A stretch of 64,000 nucleotides of DNA. Origin: Methanocorpusculum vombati. GTDB lineage: Archaea > Halobacteriota > Methanomicrobia > Methanomicrobiales > Methanocorpusculaceae. The stretch spans positions 1 to 64,000 of the forward strand of contig NZ_JAPTGC010000009.1 in assembly GCF_026891935.1 (NCBI RefSeq), read 5' to 3'. The stretch's first letter is position 1, and the number at the start of each line of letters is the position of its first letter. The notes below the pieces were generated by a model. It saw only the letters and a program-made list of their open reading frames with translations. It did no database searches and was not told the origin of the DNA. Below, in pieces: positions 62,301 to 64,000 of the stretch. The translations under genes and the position numbers were made by a program.

Positions 62301-62434
62301 ATGGTGATATTTTCACCAACAAAGGCATATCCATCCGCAGCAACCACTCTTGCGTCGGCTGCGGAAACCGCACCCACACAAAGCGCTGTTGCGAGCAGAA
62401 CGGCGAGAACTGCCATTATTTTCATGTTTTTCAA
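59375..62434 (-). CDS. S-layer glycoprotein 3 with PGF-CTERM anchor
   Basis: This 1019-residue paralogue lies in opposite orientation to genes 1 and 2. It has a signal peptide at about 1-26, two unique N-terminal beta-rich domains (about 30-210), then the shared DUF3821-like region with WYPELSLKAEL, the KDSVVRSNPFTVTIGGKAN module, the GDGSYYIGEEIKLTGTNTDS module and a T/P linker with PGFGAF anchor. The start is TTG at 62432-62434. The linker sequence is like gene 1, whereas the last 20 codons match gene 2, so the 3' end is a mosaic. Confidence 0.88.
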   Translation of the reverse strand: MKNMKIMAVLAVLLATALCVGAVSAADARVVAADGYAFVGENITISGTTQGDDLYPFDATTHKVIAGDPILNGTAQNYILTYSGNFTASAAPLSVGDGVLDSAKNITVAQLAFEDVPSVVAVGKDVTVKLNATVNGQKPAATTGLFATVIATLGTTTPVEKEVTVDTSTNAVLVELGSFESAGTITIALKGVGTSSGATPYLATCDAASVTTVNAVSVAPAPIASAPNAFVYQVIDTGDGATTLTMYKDEIGKSQVVNVISGENGIFNLLDSVVKGNYGAYSTTGGDDTVINIWYPELSLKAELTTGENGETEGDSIDGKTVGKNTKVSFLIEAPKLGTSYATTLATAKIVFTTPAGGKTTQFGDADYKDVKINAVKVLANFSAAGSTAAAGTYTAQAEFSAPDYFKNYADKSNTISFTLQSDTLTVTAAKDSVVRSNPFTVTIGGKANAKYAIYLDGISGSDINPYLQPSQSGQQDVTGISSDVKGKMGDSALIQNGKYTYGLFETDASGKRTVQYNTAGDTEDKTYTVKVYNNADVTDYDSVKIKVEKGAVTVTASGDGSYYIGEEIKLTGTNTDSSNIFLFITGPNLAVDGIQLKEVANKEATASRALYNANPIAVKTDNTWEYKWDTSKCGLDTGAYTIYATSILTNGKASSDAETSVTEYGKKVVVGDTTTYYAVKLSDSEYATVSVNLKQPFLSAVPSGTIVAKGDKIYIRGTAEGDPSTLMLYIFGPNKYQRESITVEDDGTYEKKLDIGSEWASNQYFVVIEHPMYNNEIDVKQVYYDNQNEVVPDKLGSVYTTLEIKNFGNTTAGTAGLQASFVVEGTNKLQGSNAADALTKMIDSANIDDIYTKLTFTVAEPWIKIVNPGDQALGSKFTITGTTNLAVDDQILVEVVSSSFNAVDKTSTSTTSGVSQTTKVVAGNGGDNTWTVEVDTTNWKLDEYTIKASGIEVDVTTTTNFNLVEKVVTPTPTATATGATPTTTTAPATTTPTQTPGFGAFIALAGLGAVALLVLRRN

Positions 62435-62729
62435 ATGTAATTCCTCCTAAATAAGGATTCAATCAAAAAATCTGAAAATCCCAAAAAATAACAAAATCCA
62501 ACAAAACACCGAAGATCACCCCCAATAAACCAGACAAATTTCCCATACCAATTGAAAATCCTTTCAAAAAAACAGCAGAAACAACACAAAATTTAAAAAC
62601 AATCTCTTTCAGCAATCGACGAACACCCCAAAATCAGGTACAACCAGATAGTAGCAACAGGGCACACAAAGTACCACACACGCAACCCCCAAAATATTGA
62701 ATCCTACCAAAACCACAGATTGAATCCTA
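62435..62729 (-). promoter_or_regulatory. S-layer gene 3 control region with repeated TAGGATTCAAT motifs
   Basis: On the minus strand two TAGGATTCAAT copies are complementary to 62719-62729 and 62696-62706 (23 bases apart), and an inverted ATTGAATCC lies at 62454-62462 before the TAGGAGGA site. A TTCGTCGATTGCTGAA element is at 62608-62623. The rest has diverged from the regions before genes 1 and 2, which makes the kept motifs stand out. The motif pair also lies about 70-100 bases before nop5. Confidence 0.65.
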
Positions 62730-62798
62730 CCAAACGCCGAACGAGACAAGAGCATCATCCGCATATCTATATCCCCGACGAAAAACACACTATATTAT

Positions 62799-63677
62799 AT
62801 GTACTGGTACGGGTCGGGAACCGACATCTCAACAGACCCAGCAGAGGTTGCTGCACGACTGCGGGCAGTAAAAACCGATATGACGGCGTACGTTCCCTGC
62901 GACTGGCGGCAGGCGCAGCAGCTTGGTCTTGTCCGGGATCGGCAGGAGTACCTCGAGGCTGTCCGGCGGGTCACAATCTACATGGCCGAAGAGGGAATTG
63001 CGGCTGCGTCGCAGGAGAAGGATGTGGAGCTTCTGCAGATGGTGCGGACGCTTGATGAGATGGATACGGTGATCAATCTCCTTACGGAGCGGCTGGTTGA
63101 CTGGTATATTTCCATCACGCCGTCGTTTTCCCGTAAGTACCGGGGTTCGGGAGCGGGCGCTGCCCGGCTTTTGCCGATGATCGGGAAGAAGGGGACGGAG
63201 CCGATGAAGAAGGTTGCCAAAGAGATTTTGTCGATGTCTGCGGCGCGGACGAGTCTGATGAAGGAGGTTTCGCATAAGGCGGTTGTGGTGATTCCGAATA
63301 TGAGTGCGCTGGTGGGCGGTCTGGTGGCCGCCCGCCTGATGTCGCGGGCCGGGGGGCTTGCGGCGGTTGCGCGGATGCCGGGGTCGTCGATTCAGGTGAT
63401 TGGTGCGGAGGGGGCGCTGTTTTCGCATATCCGGACGGGGACGCCGTCGCCGAAACACGGTATCGTGTTTCAGCACCGGCGGGTGCATAATGCGCCCCGC
63501 GAGGTGCGGGGTGCGGTGGCGCGTGCACTTGCGGCGAAGCTGGCGATTGCGGCACGGCTGGATTATTTCCGGGGGGAGCTTGATGCGGTGTTTGTGGATG
63601 CGGCGAATGCGCGGATTGACGGGTTGATGGGGACGGGCACAGGGACCGAGCCGATGAAAAAGGAGGTGCGGAAGTGA
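62799..63677 (+). CDS. nop5: Nop5 (Nop56/58 homologue), C/D box RNP core protein
   Basis: This 292-residue protein joins fibrillarin and L7Ae in the archaeal C/D box RNP for 2'-O-methylation of rRNA and tRNA. The Nop domain is clear: the IPNMSALVGGLVAARLMSRA segment near 166-185 and GSSIQVIGAEGALFSHIRTG near 196-215. The N-terminal domain is shorter than in many archaea and starts unusually with MYWYGSGTDIST. It overlaps the fibrillarin start by four bases. Confidence 0.93.
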   Translation: MYWYGSGTDISTDPAEVAARLRAVKTDMTAYVPCDWRQAQQLGLVRDRQEYLEAVRRVTIYMAEEGIAAASQEKDVELLQMVRTLDEMDTVINLLTERLVDWYISITPSFSRKYRGSGAGAARLLPMIGKKGTEPMKKVAKEILSMSAARTSLMKEVSHKAVVVIPNMSALVGGLVAARLMSRAGGLAAVARMPGSSIQVIGAEGALFSHIRTGTPSPKHGIVFQHRRVHNAPREVRGAVARALAAKLAIAARLDYFRGELDAVFVDAANARIDGLMGTGTGTEPMKKEVRK

Positions 63678-64000
63678 TTTCGATTGACGGGACGCTGGTG
63701 TCGAGAGGGGAAGGCGGGGTATACGGGGAGCGGATGATGGGGGAGTTCCGGGTGTGGGATCCGTACCGGAGTAAGTTTGCGGCGTTGTGGTATCTGGATG
63801 GTTCGACGGATTTGCCGGAGGGTGCGGTGGTGCTGTATCTTGGTGCGGCGAACGGGACGACGGTTTCGCATGTGGCGGATTATGCGGAGGCGGTGTATGC
63901 GGTGGAGTTTGCGCCGCGTCCGATGCAGGATCTGCTGGTGGTTGCGAGGAAGCGGAAGAATATTGTGCCGATTTTTGGGGATGCGACGCAGCCGCAGCGG
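63674..64000 (+). CDS. flpA: Fibrillarin-like 2'-O-methyltransferase, N-terminal part
   Basis: The first 109 codons are present; the gene continues past the window edge. The start is GTG at 63674 with AGGAGGTG six bases upstream. The product begins M-I-S-I-D-G-T-L-V and includes WDPYRSKFAA and the SAM-binding stretch VLYLGAANGTTVSHVAD. Nop5-fibrillarin is a standard archaeal gene pair. Confidence 0.93.
   Translation, partial: MISIDGTLVSRGEGGVYGERMMGEFRVWDPYRSKFAALWYLDGSTDLPEGAVVLYLGAANGTTVSHVADYAEAVYAVEFAPRPMQDLLVVARKRKNIVPIFGDATQPQR

Overview
This window looks like a hydrogenotrophic methanogenic archaeon of the order Methanomicrobiales, possibly a Methanocorpusculum relative (the genus is an inference). 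The evidence is complete mcr and partial mtr methanogenesis operons, F420-dependent mtd and mer, archaeal ribosomal proteins and SecY, a fibrillarin/Nop5 pair, DUF3821-type S-layer proteins with PGF-CTERM tails, and a coenzyme M operon of the cysteate-synthase type. No mobile element, integrase or CRISPR array was seen.

Layout. 1-8645 (- strand): mtrEDCB with the first codons of mtrA, then mcrBDCGA. Each operon has its own promoter and a long leader. 9112-10544 (-): a small pilin-like membrane protein and a mini S-layer-like surface protein. 10939-16095 (+): a tightly overlapping information-processing operon (trmY, pus10, rpl21e, rpoF, DUF655, ksgA, mtq2) followed by a solitary heavy-metal-associated protein and an unknown helical protein. 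16213-17957 (-): cmk, DUF106 (Oxa1/YidC-like) and adkA. 18221-21360: accessory sensor and transport genes placed between adkA and secY, where most archaea have none. 21469-34186 (-): the S10/spc/alpha ribosomal superoperon from rpl3 to secY, with rnp1 inside. 34266-34760 is a structured stretch with no gene. 34806-38000: a Tfx regulator, mtd, a remnant of an S-layer gene 3' end, and mer. 38184-40478: a divergent FtsZ/tubulin-like protein with an acidic linker and a basic repeat tail. 40486-45877: a dUTPase/dCTP-deaminase-family protein, tRNA-Arg(UCG), a surface protein with Ig-like repeats, S-layer gene 1, and a tiny cysteine protein. 45953-50077 (-): argC, argJ, argB and an ADP-ribosylglycohydrolase. 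50452-62434: S-layer gene 2 (+) and S-layer gene 3 (-), with a six-gene coenzyme M operon between them. 62799-64000: nop5 and the start of fibrillarin.

How the genes work together. mtd, mer, mtr and mcr carry out consecutive steps of CO2 reduction to methane. The coenzyme M operon makes the methyl carrier used by Mtr and Mcr. In that operon four genes precede cysteate synthase and sulfopyruvate decarboxylase with overlapping or abutting ends: a lone ABC ATPase, a HypB-like GTPase with CxxC motifs, a CxxCxxC protein and a DUF39-ferredoxin protein. They are good candidates for the poorly defined last step, aldehyde to thiol. The three S-layer genes share promoter motifs, TTG starts, C-terminal anchors and a 3' hairpin, and show signs of recombination among themselves.
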